A stretch of 64,000 nt of DNA from Geomonas agri (GCF_020179605.1 NZ_JAINZO010000001.1:1648799-1712798); one strand, 5' to 3'. Positions 33,912 through 44,946 are shown, numbered from the stretch's first letter. A program made the numbers and translations. Notes: generated by a model from the letters alone, not told the origin.

Positions 33912-34035
33912 CACCCGCCTCTCCCCTTGGGGGAGGGGCGGGGTGAGGGCGAAGCTAGCTAGGCATCATGGTGCCCTCGGCAACTCCCTCACCCGGCCTC
34001 CGGCCACCCTCTCCCGAAGGGCGAGGGTACTTCTT
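33912..34035. repeat. Compound palindromic intergenic repeat, family B
   Basis: A hairpin (CCTCTCCCC/GGGGAGGGG-like) followed by GGGTGAGGG, a short core with GGCATCATGGTGCC, then CCCTCACCC and a second hairpin (CCCTCTCCCGAAGGGCGAGGG). The same order occurs at 45696-45810. It lies between the convergent 33764 ORF and the minus-strand gene at 34034 and slightly touches the latter's 3' end. Confidence 0.6.
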
Positions 34036-34540
34036 AAAACCTCCGGCTGTCGTAGGCCCAATGCAACAGGGCCTGGCGTTGCCTTCTGCGGCAGGTAAGG
34101 ACTCCTTCGGGGCAATTGTGCCTGATCTGGGCGATGTGCCGGGTCATCGCCTTCCAGCGCTTGATCTGGCGCGCGTCGTCCGGGCACCTACGCCCCATGT
34201 AGTAGCGGCAGTACCACTGGAACCAGCCGCGCGGGTCGTCGCTGTAGATCCACCCCTTCTCACGCCAGTAGGAGAGCGGCTTCGATGCGTTGACGCCGAA
34301 GAAGTTGTACTCCGGCACATGCCGCTCGTGACAAAGCCGCGCATTTTCGAACCATTCCCTGGGAAACTCATCCTGGCAGTCGGTCATGTACTTGCCGCCG
34401 AAGACCCCCATTTCGAGCATCTCTTTCGGTGTCAGGACCGGCTTGAACTCAGGATGAAAGTTCTTTCCCTCCGGTTCGGTCCGGTAATAAACGTAACCCT
34501 GCTGCATCATGTCGTTGACGCACACTTTGATTTTTTCCAC
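34034..34540 (-). CDS. Conserved hypothetical protein (GVFGGKYMTD family)
   Basis: A 168-aa soluble protein, very rich in aromatic and basic residues. Key stretches are LTPKEMLEMGVFGGKYMTDC, EFPREWFENARL and WFQWYCRYYMGRRCPDDARQ, which I have seen in uncharacterised bacterial proteins without a named function. The GTG at 34540 is favoured, with AGGGGAG 11 nt upstream; the ORF is open to an ATG at 34594, so the start is uncertain. The C-terminal HNCPEG and RRRQRQALLHWAYDSRRF suggest nucleic-acid binding only by charge. It is divergent from moeA. Confidence 0.68.
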   Translation of the reverse strand: MEKIKVCVNDMMQQGYVYYRTEPEGKNFHPEFKPVLTPKEMLEMGVFGGKYMTDCQDEFPREWFENARLCHERHVPEYNFFGVNASKPLSYWREKGWIYSDDPRGWFQWYCRYYMGRRCPDDARQIKRWKAMTRHIAQIRHNCPEGVLTCRRRQRQALLHWAYDSRRF

Positions 34541-34721
34541 AGCGACTTGTACTCCCCTGGCAAAGCGGTAAAAATATCCGGACCAAATGTACAATGAGCG
34601 GAACGAGTGTCAAGTAGCGGAAATCTGTTGCAGGTGAGGCCGCCGTTTTGATACAACCGCCCCTGTTCCGGTGCAACGCCGCAGCGGACCGGCAATAACC
34701 TGTGAGGGAGGCAACGTCGCC

Positions 34722-35936
34722 ATGATCAGCATTGAAGAAGCGCAACAGATCATCCTGAGCCAAATCGGCCCTCTTGAGACGGAGAAGGTCACCGTCTTCC
34801 ACGCACTGAATCGCATCACTCCGCAGGACCACACCGCCCCGTGGGACATTCCCGCTGCCGACAATTCGGCCATGGACGGGTTCGCCTTTCTCTTCGCCGG
34901 GGTAAAGGAAAACCGGCTCCGCGTGTGCGGCTTCCTCCCCGCCGGGGAGGTGCGCGGCGAGCCGGTCCCGCCGGGCGAGGCGGTGAGGATCATGACCGGC
35001 GCCCCCGTACCACCGGGATGCGATACCGTGGTCCCCATAGAGGACGTCGAGGAGGACGGAGAGTTCATCGTGCTGCGCGGCAAGGTCAAGCCGGGCGACC
35101 ACGTGCGGCAGCGCGGCGAGGACATAACGAAAGGCGATGTGGTCATTCCGGCGGGGTCGCTGCTGCGGCCGCAGGAGATCGGCATGCTGTCGGCCATGGG
35201 GAGCACCTCGCTCGCCGTGCACCGGCGGGCACGTGTCGCCATCCTCGCCACCGGCGACGAACTGCTGGAACCGGGTTCGACGCCCGAGCCGGGCAAGCTA
35301 ATCAACAGCAACAGCTACAGCCTTGCGGCCCAGGTTCTCGATGCGGGCGGGGATCCCGTGCTGCTGGGGATAGCCCGGGACACGCTGGAGGCCACCTGCG
35401 ACAAGATCCGCGCGGGGCTCAACGCCGACTTCCTGGTGATCACCGGCGGCGTCTCGGTAGGGGACCGCGATTTCGTCAAGGCCGCCATCGAGGAGCTCGG
35501 AGGGAGCGTCAGCTTCTGGAAAGTGAATATGAAGCCGGGCAAGCCGCTGGCCTTCGCGACCCTGCAGGGGAAACCTATTTTCGCCCTCCCCGGCAACCCG
35601 GTCGCCGCCATGGTCTCCTTCGAACTTTTCGTGCGCCCTACCCTGCTCAAGGCGATGGGGCACGCCCGGGTGTTCCGGCCGGTGGTCCGGGCCGAGTTGC
35701 AGGAAGCGACCGCAAACAAGGGGAACCGCCCACACCTCGTGCGTGGCATCGTGTCGCGGCAAGCCGACCGCTACCTTGTTTCCACCACGGGGAACCAAAG
35801 TTCGGGCCGTCTGTCTTCACTTATCCTCGGCAACGGCCTCATGAAGCTGGCGCCGGAGACATCCTTCGCCGCCGGCACAATGGTTGACGTGATCCTGCTG
35901 GACCGCAATTTCGAGATGAACTTGCCGGGGGAGTAA
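34722..35936 (+). CDS. moeA: Molybdopterin molybdenumtransferase MoeA
   Basis: A 404-aa cytoplasmic enzyme inserting molybdate into adenylylated molybdopterin, the last step of molybdenum cofactor synthesis. Domains: MoeA N-terminal (PWDIPAADNSAMDGFAF, RIMTGAPVPPGCDTVVPIED), central MoCF-biosynthesis domain (VAILATGDEL, LVITGGVSVGDRDFVK) and C-terminal domain IV (LPGNPVAAMVSFELFV). The start is the ATG at 34722, after GAGGGAGG about 11 nt upstream. Placement 350 bp before the nar operon fits, since NarG needs molybdenum cofactor. The length is standard. Confidence 0.96.
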   Translation: MISIEEAQQIILSQIGPLETEKVTVFHALNRITPQDHTAPWDIPAADNSAMDGFAFLFAGVKENRLRVCGFLPAGEVRGEPVPPGEAVRIMTGAPVPPGCDTVVPIEDVEEDGEFIVLRGKVKPGDHVRQRGEDITKGDVVIPAGSLLRPQEIGMLSAMGSTSLAVHRRARVAILATGDELLEPGSTPEPGKLINSNSYSLAAQVLDAGGDPVLLGIARDTLEATCDKIRAGLNADFLVITGGVSVGDRDFVKAAIEELGGSVSFWKVNMKPGKPLAFATLQGKPIFALPGNPVAAMVSFELFVRPTLLKAMGHARVFRPVVRAELQEATANKGNRPHLVRGIVSRQADRYLVSTTGNQSSGRLSSLILGNGLMKLAPETSFAAGTMVDVILLDRNFEMNLPGE

Positions 35937-35968
35937 CAGCTTCTTTCCGGCATTGATGACGCGCCCTT

Positions 35969-36070
35969 ACCGCCCCTCTCCCTGGGGAGAAGGGAGCACT
36001 CGTCCACATATTAGACCTCCCTGCGGCGGAGAGTCTCTCCCGCCGCAGCCTCGCGTCCCTCCCCCCTCCC
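35969..36070. repeat. Palindromic intergenic sequence, family B-like
   Basis: CCCCTCTCCCTGGGGAGAAGGG forms a hairpin. A second, longer imperfect one (CCTGCGGCGGAGAGTCTCTC, then CCGCCGCAG) follows within 60 bp. It resembles half of the family B element at 33912. It could act as the moeA terminator; no clear T-run was seen. Confidence 0.45.
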
Positions 36071-36089
36071 GTGCAATCCCAACCTGCCA

Positions 36090-36098
36090 TGTTATAAT
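36090..36098 (+). promoter_or_regulatory. Extended -10 promoter element upstream of the nar operon
   Basis: TGTTATAAT is a perfect extended -10 (TGn then TATAAT). The -35 is poor (GTGCAA, 16 bp upstream). It may give basal transcription, about 190 nt upstream of the cytochrome gene and upstream of the FNR-type box. Confidence 0.35.
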
Positions 36099-36149
36099 GA
36101 GCCCCGAATCCGCCCGGACCTCATTAGTCGAAATTCCATCTCCACTTTT

Positions 36150-36163
36150 TTGATTTAGGTCAA
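36150..36163 (+). promoter_or_regulatory. FNR/DNR-type box upstream of the nar operon
   Basis: TTGATTTAGGTCAA matches the FNR/ANR consensus TTGAT-N4-ATCAA at 9 of 10 positions. Centred at 36156.5, it would lie at -41.5 of a start near 36198, with TAGAGT (36186-36191) as a fitting -10. This predicts activation under low oxygen or by a nitrogen-oxide-sensing CRP/FNR protein. It is 123 bp before the first gene. Confidence 0.65.
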
Positions 36164-36286
36164 GAACCTTAACAAACTCCTGTTCTAGAGTCTCCTCTAT
36201 CCGAAGTGTTTACAACATCGTCCCTGCAGTGCCGCTGGCGCGGCTGCCGGGCGTATCGACACGCTAGAAGCTGAAGGAGAGCATCC

Positions 36287-37117
36287 ATGCCACATTCGCC
36301 GTTGACGCCGATTCGTTTTATTGTCGCACTCATGCTGGTAGCAGCCGTTGCGGGGACCGCACTGGCCGACGGGGGAAAGGAGCTCTTCGACAAGCACTGT
36401 GCCTCCTGCCACACCATCGGCGGCGGCGATGGCGGCGGCCCGGACTTGAAGGGTGTCGGCACCAAGCACCCGGCCGAGTGGCTGGTGAAGATCATCACCG
36501 ATCCCGGCAAGCTGACCGCCGAGAAGGATCCCGCCCAGGCGGAACTGGTGAAGAAGTTCGGTTTCGAGATGCCCAATGTCGGGGTAAGCCGCGGCGATGC
36601 CGAGAAGATCGTCGCGTTCCTGGGAGGTGGCAACGCGCCCGCGGGTGCCGGCGCCAGCGCGGACAAAGCCGCTCCCGGCGCGGCTCAACCGGCCCAAGCT
36701 GAGGCGCCGCAACAAACGGCCGAGGTCGTGGTGACCAAGGAGTTGCTTGCCACCGGCCGAGACCTGTTCACCGGCAAGCAGCGCTTCGCCAAGGGGGGCG
36801 CGCCCTGCGTCTCCTGCCACCGATTCGATTACCCCGGCATCTACAGTGGCGCGCTGGCCGCCGACCTCACCAACCTGTACGGCAAGATGGGAGAGACCGG
36901 TGTGCGGGGCGTGCTGAAGAGCCTCAGTTTCCCTGTCATGAAGAAGATCTACGCGGACCGCCCGCTGACCGATGAGGAATCCACTGCGCTCACCGCCCTG
37001 TTCAAGGACGCCGCCGCCAGAAAGCATCCCGCCACTGACCCGTATCCCGCCATCGGCCTGGGCTTCTTCGCCATCTGCCTTGTCGCCGTCCTGCTGTTCA
37101 AGAGGAGAACCAAGTAA
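36287..37117 (+). CDS. Membrane-anchored diheme c-type cytochrome of the nar operon
   Basis: A 276-aa protein with a signal peptide (RFIVALMLVAAVAGTALA). The first cytochrome c domain has C38xxC41H42. An Ala/Pro-rich linker (about 105-135) leads to a second domain with C174xxC177H178. The C-terminal helix (AIGLGFFAICLVAVLLF) ends in basic residues (KRRTK), so it is a periplasmic protein tethered to the inner membrane. A cytochrome c in this position occurs in Geobacter nar operons and could carry electrons to or from NarI. It overlaps narG by 1 bp (TAATG). Confidence 0.9.
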   Translation: MPHSPLTPIRFIVALMLVAAVAGTALADGGKELFDKHCASCHTIGGGDGGGPDLKGVGTKHPAEWLVKIITDPGKLTAEKDPAQAELVKKFGFEMPNVGVSRGDAEKIVAFLGGGNAPAGAGASADKAAPGAAQPAQAEAPQQTAEVVVTKELLATGRDLFTGKQRFAKGGAPCVSCHRFDYPGIYSGALAADLTNLYGKMGETGVRGVLKSLSFPVMKKIYADRPLTDEESTALTALFKDAAARKHPATDPYPAIGLGFFAICLVAVLLFKRRTK

Positions 37118-40100
37118 TGTCACATAACAGGATCAAGGACGACTGCTCCGCGCACAATCGCCAGTGGGAAGAGCTGTACCGGAACCGGGCCCAGTACGAC
37201 AAGGTGGTGCGCTCCACCCACGGCGTCAACTGTACCGGCGGCTGCAGCTGGATGGTGCACGTGAAGGACGGCATCGTCGGGTGGGAGCTGCAGGCCAACG
37301 ACTACCCGCAGTTCGACGGCAGCATCCCCAACCACGAACCGCGCGGCTGCACCCGCGGCATCAGCTTCTCCTGGTACCTCTACAGTCCGCTGCGCGTGAA
37401 ACACCCCTACCTGCGCGGCGCCCTATTGGATCGCTGGAACGAGGCGAAGAAGGTACACCCCGACCCGGTGGACGCCTGGGCCAGCATCGTGGAGAATGCC
37501 GACACCCGCGCCTCCTACACCGGGCAGCGAGGCATGGGGGGCTTTAGGCGCGGCGACTGGGATACCGTCACCGAGATCATCGCGGCCTCCAGCATCTACA
37601 CCGCCAAGAAGCACGGACCGGACCGGGTGGTCGGGTTTTCCCCGATCCCGGCGATGTCCATGATCAGCTACGCGGCGGGGAGCCGCTTCCTGCAGCTCTT
37701 CGGCGGCGTCGCCTTGAGCTTCTACGACTGGTACTGCGACCTCCCCCCCGCCTCGCCGCAGGTCTGGGGTGAACAGACCGACGTCAACGAGTCGGCGGAC
37801 TGGTACAACGCCTCCTACATCGTATTGTGCGGCTCCAACGTCCCGATGACACGCACGCCCGACGCACACTACCTCACCGAGGCGCGCTACCGCGGCACCA
37901 AGGTGGTGGTGATGTCGCCGGACTACTCCATCGCAACCAAGTTCGCCGACGCCTGGCTCCCTGTCGAGCAGGGGCATGACGGCGCCTTCTGGATGGCGCT
38001 GAACCACGTGATCCTGAAGGAGTTCTACGCCGAGCGCCAGGTCCCCTTCTTCGAGGAGTACGTCACCAGGTACACCGACTTCCCGTTCCTGGTGCAGCTC
38101 ACCGAGAAAGACGGCGTGTGGCGCCAGGACGAGCTGGTGCGGGCCTCACGCTTCGAGCGTTCCGCATCCCTGGAGCACGCGGAGTGGTGCCTGTGCGTCG
38201 CCGACAAGAGCGGCGAGGTGCGCGTCCCCAACGGCAGCCTCGGCTCGCGCTGGAGCAAGCAGGAGGGACAGTGGAACCTGGACATGAAGGACGTGGTCGA
38301 CGGCGCGGAGATTGATCCTGCCCTCACCTTCCTGGGAGAGGAGAGCCGCAAGGTGTTGTTCCGCTTCGAGGGTGAAAAGGACCAGGTGCGAGAGGTGCCG
38401 GTGCGTCGCGTAGCAACCGCCGACGGCGAGATCGTTGTGACCACGGTTTTCGATCTGCTCATGGCACAGTTCGGCGTCTCCCGCGGGCTCTCTGGCGACT
38501 ACCCGCATGGCTACGACTCCGATCTCCCCTTCACCCCCAAGTGGCAGGAGAAGCACACCGGCATCGACGCCGAGACGCTGATCAAGATCGCCCGCGAGTG
38601 GGGCCAAAACGGCGAACAGAGCCGCGGACGCAACATGGTCATCATCGGCGCCGGGGTGAATCACTGGTACCACAACGACCTGATCTACCGGGCCGCCATC
38701 ACCGCTCTCATCTTAACCGGGAGCGTCGGCAGAAACGGCGCTGGCCTCGCCCACTACGTCGGCCAAGAGAAGGTGGCCCCGCTCTCCCCCTGGACCTCCA
38801 TCGCCATGGCGCAGGACTGGGTCAAGGGGAGTCGGCTGCAGAACACGCCGAGCTTCTGGTACATGCATTCGGACCAGTGGCGCTACGACCGCAATTTTGT
38901 CGACTACTTCAAGCCGGAGACCGGCGACAAGATGCCCATGCACGCCGCCGACTTCAACGCCAAGGCGGTGCGCCTCGGGTGGCTCCCCTTCGCGCCGCAC
39001 TTCAACGCGAACCCGCTTGAGCTCATGAAGCAGGCCAAGAGCGAGGGGTGCGGTGATGACGACGCGGTCCGTTCCTGGCTGGTGAACCGGCTGAAAACCG
39101 GGAAGAACCGTTTCGCCATCGAGGACCCGGATGCCGCCGGTAACTCGCCCAAGGTCTGGTTCATCTGGCGCGGCAACGCCATCTCCGCCTCGGCCAAGGG
39201 GCACGAGTTCTTCCTGAAGCACGTGCTGGGCGCCCCCAACTCCAGCGCCACTGCCAAGGAAATCGCCAAGGGACAGGTACAGGACATCGTCTGGCACGAC
39301 AAGGCGCCTGAGGCGAAGGTGGATCTCGTCATCGACCTGAACTTCAGGATGGACACCTCGACCCTGTACTCGGACATCGTGCTGCCGGCGGCCACCTGGT
39401 ACGAGAAGAGCGACCTCAATACCACCGACATGCACTCCTTCGTGAACTGCATGGACGCCGCGGTGCCGCCGTCCTGGGAATCCAAGTCGGACTGGAAGAT
39501 CTTCAGTAAGATCGCCAAAAAGGTGAGCGAGCTGGCGGCGGTTCACCTGCCGGAGCCGGTTAAGGACATCATTGCCGCGCCGCTGTTACACGACACGCCG
39601 GGAGAGATCGCTCAACGCTCGGTCAAGGACTGGAAACTTGGAGAGTGCGAGCCGGTGCCCGGCAAGACTATGCCTAACCTGGCCATCGTTGAGCGCGATT
39701 ACGTGAACCTCTACAACCGCTACCTGTCGCTCGGCCCCAACATCGGGCACCTCGGGTCGCACGGCAACTACTACGACGCGGACGATGAGCACGAGAAGCT
39801 GCTGAGGGAACTCCCCACTCGGAGTTGGAACGGCAAGAATTACGTGGACCTCGCCGACGAAAAGGTGGTGGCGGATGCGATCCTCTCCCTGGCGCCGGAG
39901 ACCAACGGCGAACTGGCGCACCGCGCGTACCAGAACCTGGAGAAGCGGGTCGGTAAGCCGCTCGCCCAGCTCGCGGCGGGCGCGCGCGAAATCCGGGTCA
40001 AGTGGGAGGACGTGACCCAGAAACCGCGCCGGGTGATCAACTCCCCGATCTGGAGCGGCCTGGTGAACGGCGGGCGACCCTACTCCCCGTACACGCTGAA

Positions 40101-40689
40101 CGTGGAGCACCTGGTCCCCTGGCGCACGCTGTCGGGAAGGCAGTCGCTCTACCTGGACCACCCCTACTACCGCGAGTTCCACGAGGGGCTTCCGACCTTC
40201 AAGGGGAAACTGAACCCCGCGCTTTTGGACGAGACCGAGGGTGAGACCGGGCTGGTGCTGAACTTCCTGACGCCGCACGGCAAGTGGGGCATCCACTCGA
40301 CCTACAGCGACAACCTGAGGATGCTCACCCTGTCGCGCGGCGGCCAGGCTGTGTGGCTGAACCACCTGGACGCGGCCGGGGCCGGCATCGAGGACAACGA
40401 GCAGATCGAGGTCTACAACTCAAACGGCGTGGTGGTCTGCCGCTCTATCGTATCCTCGAGGATCCCGAGAGGCGCCGCGGTAATGTACCACGCGCCGGAG
40501 CGGACACTGAATATCAAAAAGTCCAAGAAGAGCGGCAAACGCGGCGGCGTGCACAACAGCCTGTCGCGAATCCGGCTCAAGCCGACCCTGATGCTCGGGG
40601 GGTACGCCCAGTTCAGCTACTACTTCAACTACTGGGGCCCAACCGGCGTGAACCGCGACAGTTACGTGGTAGTCAGGAAACTGAAATAG
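37117..40689 (+). CDS. narG: Respiratory nitrate reductase alpha subunit NarG
   Basis: A 1190-aa molybdenum enzyme that reduces nitrate to nitrite on the cytoplasmic face. The FS0 [4Fe-4S] site is H35xxxC39xxxC43...C78. Other conserved blocks are DWYCDLPPASPQVWGEQTDV, the Mo-ligand region NVPMTRTPDAHY, and MIIGAGVNHWYH-type sequence near residue 510. The protein closely follows E. coli NarG in order and length. No twin-arginine signal is visible, as expected for an inward-facing enzyme. It begins at the cytochrome stop and is followed by narH after 16 bp. Confidence 0.97.
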   Translation: MSHNRIKDDCSAHNRQWEELYRNRAQYDKVVRSTHGVNCTGGCSWMVHVKDGIVGWELQANDYPQFDGSIPNHEPRGCTRGISFSWYLYSPLRVKHPYLRGALLDRWNEAKKVHPDPVDAWASIVENADTRASYTGQRGMGGFRRGDWDTVTEIIAASSIYTAKKHGPDRVVGFSPIPAMSMISYAAGSRFLQLFGGVALSFYDWYCDLPPASPQVWGEQTDVNESADWYNASYIVLCGSNVPMTRTPDAHYLTEARYRGTKVVVMSPDYSIATKFADAWLPVEQGHDGAFWMALNHVILKEFYAERQVPFFEEYVTRYTDFPFLVQLTEKDGVWRQDELVRASRFERSASLEHAEWCLCVADKSGEVRVPNGSLGSRWSKQEGQWNLDMKDVVDGAEIDPALTFLGEESRKVLFRFEGEKDQVREVPVRRVATADGEIVVTTVFDLLMAQFGVSRGLSGDYPHGYDSDLPFTPKWQEKHTGIDAETLIKIAREWGQNGEQSRGRNMVIIGAGVNHWYHNDLIYRAAITALILTGSVGRNGAGLAHYVGQEKVAPLSPWTSIAMAQDWVKGSRLQNTPSFWYMHSDQWRYDRNFVDYFKPETGDKMPMHAADFNAKAVRLGWLPFAPHFNANPLELMKQAKSEGCGDDDAVRSWLVNRLKTGKNRFAIEDPDAAGNSPKVWFIWRGNAISASAKGHEFFLKHVLGAPNSSATAKEIAKGQVQDIVWHDKAPEAKVDLVIDLNFRMDTSTLYSDIVLPAATWYEKSDLNTTDMHSFVNCMDAAVPPSWESKSDWKIFSKIAKKVSELAAVHLPEPVKDIIAAPLLHDTPGEIAQRSVKDWKLGECEPVPGKTMPNLAIVERDYVNLYNRYLSLGPNIGHLGSHGNYYDADDEHEKLLRELPTRSWNGKNYVDLADEKVVADAILSLAPETNGELAHRAYQNLEKRVGKPLAQLAAGAREIRVKWEDVTQKPRRVINSPIWSGLVNGGRPYSPYTLNVEHLVPWRTLSGRQSLYLDHPYYREFHEGLPTFKGKLNPALLDETEGETGLVLNFLTPHGKWGIHSTYSDNLRMLTLSRGGQAVWLNHLDAAGAGIEDNEQIEVYNSNGVVVCRSIVSSRIPRGAAVMYHAPERTLNIKKSKKSGKRGGVHNSLSRIRLKPTLMLGGYAQFSYYFNYWGPTGVNRDSYVVVRKLK

Positions 40690-40705
40690 GATCAAGGAGC
40701 CATAT

Positions 40706-42156
<1,451 letters not shown>

Positions 42157-42160
<4 letters not shown>

Positions 42161-42702
42161 GCGTGCAGCAGAGTTACCATGCCCTGTCGCGGCTTTTCGA
42201 GTACCCCCAAGAGCGGGAAGAGCTGCTGACTTCCTACGACGCCCTCTCCTCCTACCTGAGGCGGAGCGGCATCGACTCGCGCACCCATCTCTTTGGCGAA
42301 ATGCTGAGCGAGTCCAGCCTGGCAGAGTTGCAAGAGGACTATGTGGCCCGCTTTGACTTCAACCCGGCGGCGGCCCCCTACCTGGGGCACCACCTGTACG
42401 GCGACAACCAGAAGAAGGGCGGCTACATGATCCAGGTGAAACAGGAGTACGGCAGGCACGACTTCGAGGCGTCAGCCGAAGAGCTGCCGGACCACCTGGG
42501 CGTAGTGCTCGCGTTCCTGGCGCACCTCGCCAGCCGCGGCGAGGATGCTGTCCGCCGCGAGTTCATCGAGAAACTGGTTCTACCCGGGATTAACAAGCTG
42601 CTCGGGAGTTCCGTTGAGCGCGACGCATCCCCCTGGCTCACCCTGGTAGAGGCGGCCGAGCTTTTGTGCAGCGCGGACTGCCGTGAGGAGGCAACATGCT
42701 GA
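42157..42702 (+). CDS. narJ: Nitrate reductase maturation chaperone NarJ
   Basis: A 181-aa TorD/NarJ-family chaperone, needed to insert the molybdenum cofactor into NarG and to dock the NarGH dimer on NarI. It is all-helical; recognisable stretches are SYHALSRLFEYPQEREELL, LAELQEDYVARFDFNPAAAP and YLGHHLYGDNQKKG. It overlaps narH by 4 bp and narI by 7 bp, so translation is coupled. It is short compared with E. coli NarJ (236 aa) but normal for this lineage. Confidence 0.94.
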
Positions 42703-43361
42703 ACTCTTTGATCTTCATTGCCCTACCCTATGCGGCCCTGGCGCTAGTGCTCCTGGTCACCCCGTATCGCTTTTTGAGCAACCGGCTCACCTGGTCCGCC
42801 TATTCGACGCAGTTCCTGGAGCGCAAGATCCTCTACTGGGGGATAAACCCGTGGCACTACGGCATCCTGCCAATCCTGCTGGCGCACATCCTCGGCTTCG
42901 CCTTTTCGGGGATCTTCAAGCCCTTCCTCGGCAACCCAGCGACCCTGGTGGGCGTGGAAAGCGTCCTCTTCGGGCTGGGGGCCTTCGCCGTGCTGGGGGT
43001 GCTGCTCCTGTTGCTGCGCCGCGTCAACTCGGGGATGCTGAAGCGGGTCACCTTCAGCTCCGACTGGCTGATCCTGTACCTGCTGCTGTTCCAGGCCGGC
43101 ACCGGGATCTACATCGGCTACTTCATGCGCTGGGGCTCGCAGTGGTACCTGCATACTGCGGTTCCGTATCTCTGGTCCATAGTCTCGTTCCAGCCGCAGA
43201 TCGACTACGTCGCGGATCTCCCGATGGTGTTCAAGCTGCACGCCGCCTGCGCATTCCTGATCGTCGCCGTGCTGCCGTTCACCAAGCTGGTGCACATGCT
43301 CTACCTGCCGTTCGATTTCCTGAAGGACCCGCCGCTTTTGTACCGGTGGCGGTCGAAATAA
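42696..43361 (+). CDS. narI: Respiratory nitrate reductase gamma subunit NarI (cytochrome b)
   Basis: A 221-aa integral membrane diheme cytochrome b. Five hydrophobic helices are visible, with heme-ligand candidates in WHYGILPILLAHILGF and in FKLHAACAFLIVAV ... FTKLVHM. It normally oxidises quinol on the periplasmic side and passes electrons to NarH. The ribosome site GAGGAG lies inside the narJ 3' end. The length matches E. coli NarI (225 aa). Confidence 0.95.
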   Translation: MLNSLIFIALPYAALALVLLVTPYRFLSNRLTWSAYSTQFLERKILYWGINPWHYGILPILLAHILGFAFSGIFKPFLGNPATLVGVESVLFGLGAFAVLGVLLLLLRRVNSGMLKRVTFSSDWLILYLLLFQAGTGIYIGYFMRWGSQWYLHTAVPYLWSIVSFQPQIDYVADLPMVFKLHAACAFLIVAVLPFTKLVHMLYLPFDFLKDPPLLYRWRSK

Positions 43362-43440
43362 TTGTTTAGGGCAGGATCAGTTGGGAATGCTGCATTGCGG
43401 ATTTGCAGATTTGGGCATTTGAAAATCTATGGGAGGGACG

Positions 43441-44826
43441 ATGTCGTCACGAGTACTGGCAGTATGGAGCCCGGAGGATGCACAGTTCTGGGAGGAGCAG
43501 GGTAAGGCCACCGCGTATCGGAATTTATGGATCTCGATCCCGGCCCTCTTCCTTTCCTTCGCTGTCTGGATGGTCTGGAGCGTGGTGGTGGTGAACCTGC
43601 AGTCGATAGGTTTCGCCTTCGACGCGGACAAGCTGTTCTGGCTAGCGGCACTGCCGGGGCTCTCCGGTGCGACGCTGCGCATCTTCTATTCCTTCATGGT
43701 CCCCATCTTCGGCGGCAGGACCTGGACCACCATCAGCACCGCATCGCTTCTCATCCCGGCAGTCGGCATCGGCTTCGCGGTGCGCGATCCGAACACAAGC
43801 TACAGCACCATGCTGCTGCTGGCGTTTTTGTGCGGCCTGGGCGGCGGCAACTTCGCCTCCAGCATGTCCAACATCAGCTTCTTCTTTCCGAAGGCACTCA
43901 AGGGGACGGCTCTCGGATTGAATGCGGGCCTTGGCAACCTTGGCGTGAGCGCGATGCAGTACTTGGTGCCGCTGGTCATCACCGGGGGCATGTTCGGCGC
44001 ACTGTGCGGCGACCCGCAGGTCTGTGTCGTCAAGGGGGTCTCCACCTCGGTCTGGATGCAGAACGCGGGCTTCGTCTGGGTCCCCTTCATCATCCTCGCC
44101 ACCCTGGCTGCCTGGTTCGGCATGAACGACATCTCCGACGCCAAGGCCTCCTTCAAGGAGCAGTCGGTCATCTTCAAGCGCAAGCATAACTGGATCATGT
44201 GCTGGCTCTACCTGGGCACCTTCGGTTCGTTCATCGGCTATTCAGCAGGGCTGCCGCTGTTGATCAAATCGCAGTTCCCGACTATCAACCCCATGCAGTA
44301 CGCTTTCCTGGGCCCCCTGGTCGGGGCGCTGTTCCGGCCGGTAGGGGGCTGGATCGCCGACAAGCTGGGTGGGGCACGGGTCACCTTCTGGAATTTCGTC
44401 GCCATGACCGCCGCTGGCTTCGGTGTGCTGCACTATCTCCCAAGCCAGGGGAACCCGGGCAACTTCTGGGGCTTTCTCGCCATGTTCATCCTGTTGTTCG
44501 TTACCACGGGTATAGGCAACGGTTCGACCTTCCGGATGATCCCGGTGATCTTCCTGACCGAGCGGCAGCGTGCGGCGGGTGACGTAAGGCGTGAGGCTCA
44601 AGCCAAGGCTGCGGCCGAGGCGGGAAAGGAAGCAGCGGCCGTTCTCGGCTTCTGCTCTGCGTTTGCGGCCTACGGGGCCTTCTTCATCCCCAAAGCCTTC
44701 GGCAGCTCCATAACCCATACCGGCGGGCCGCAGGCGGCACTCTACGGCTTTCTCGCCTTCTACCTGAGCTGTATCGTGCTCACTTGGTACTGGTATTCAC
44801 GCAAAAATGCGGAGATGCCCTGCTAG
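43441..44826 (+). CDS. narK: Nitrate/nitrite transporter NarK (MFS)
   Basis: A 461-aa major facilitator protein with 12 helices. The nitrate signature FASSMSNISFFFPKALKGTA, then LGLNAGLGNLGVSAMQYL, is nearly the E. coli NarK sequence, and the second signature lies around ITTGIGNGSTFRMIPVIFL. It imports nitrate or exchanges it for nitrite. The ATG at 43441 is used, as GGAGGG sits 3-8 nt upstream; an ATG four codons earlier would bury it. The gene is 79 bp after narI and probably in the same operon. Only one copy is present, not the NarK1-NarK2 pair. Confidence 0.95.
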   Translation: MSSRVLAVWSPEDAQFWEEQGKATAYRNLWISIPALFLSFAVWMVWSVVVVNLQSIGFAFDADKLFWLAALPGLSGATLRIFYSFMVPIFGGRTWTTISTASLLIPAVGIGFAVRDPNTSYSTMLLLAFLCGLGGGNFASSMSNISFFFPKALKGTALGLNAGLGNLGVSAMQYLVPLVITGGMFGALCGDPQVCVVKGVSTSVWMQNAGFVWVPFIILATLAAWFGMNDISDAKASFKEQSVIFKRKHNWIMCWLYLGTFGSFIGYSAGLPLLIKSQFPTINPMQYAFLGPLVGALFRPVGGWIADKLGGARVTFWNFVAMTAAGFGVLHYLPSQGNPGNFWGFLAMFILLFVTTGIGNGSTFRMIPVIFLTERQRAAGDVRREAQAKAAAEAGKEAAAVLGFCSAFAAYGAFFIPKAFGSSITHTGGPQAALYGFLAFYLSCIVLTWYWYSRKNAEMPC

Positions 44827-44843
44827 AGAGGATGCCTGGGACA

Positions 44844-44876
44844 GCACCGGGAAATTGTGGTATCTTCTCCCGGTGC
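44844..44876 (+). terminator. Hairpin after narK
   Basis: A 9-bp stem GCACCGGGA / TCCCGGTGC with a 15-nt loop, 17 bp after the narK stop. No T-run follows, so it is only a candidate nar operon terminator. Confidence 0.45.
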
Positions 44877-44946
44877 CTGAAAGCGCAAGTTTGCAACAAC
44901 ACTGAAGGTCCGTGGAGGCTGATCCGCCGGACCACCAGAGGGTGAC

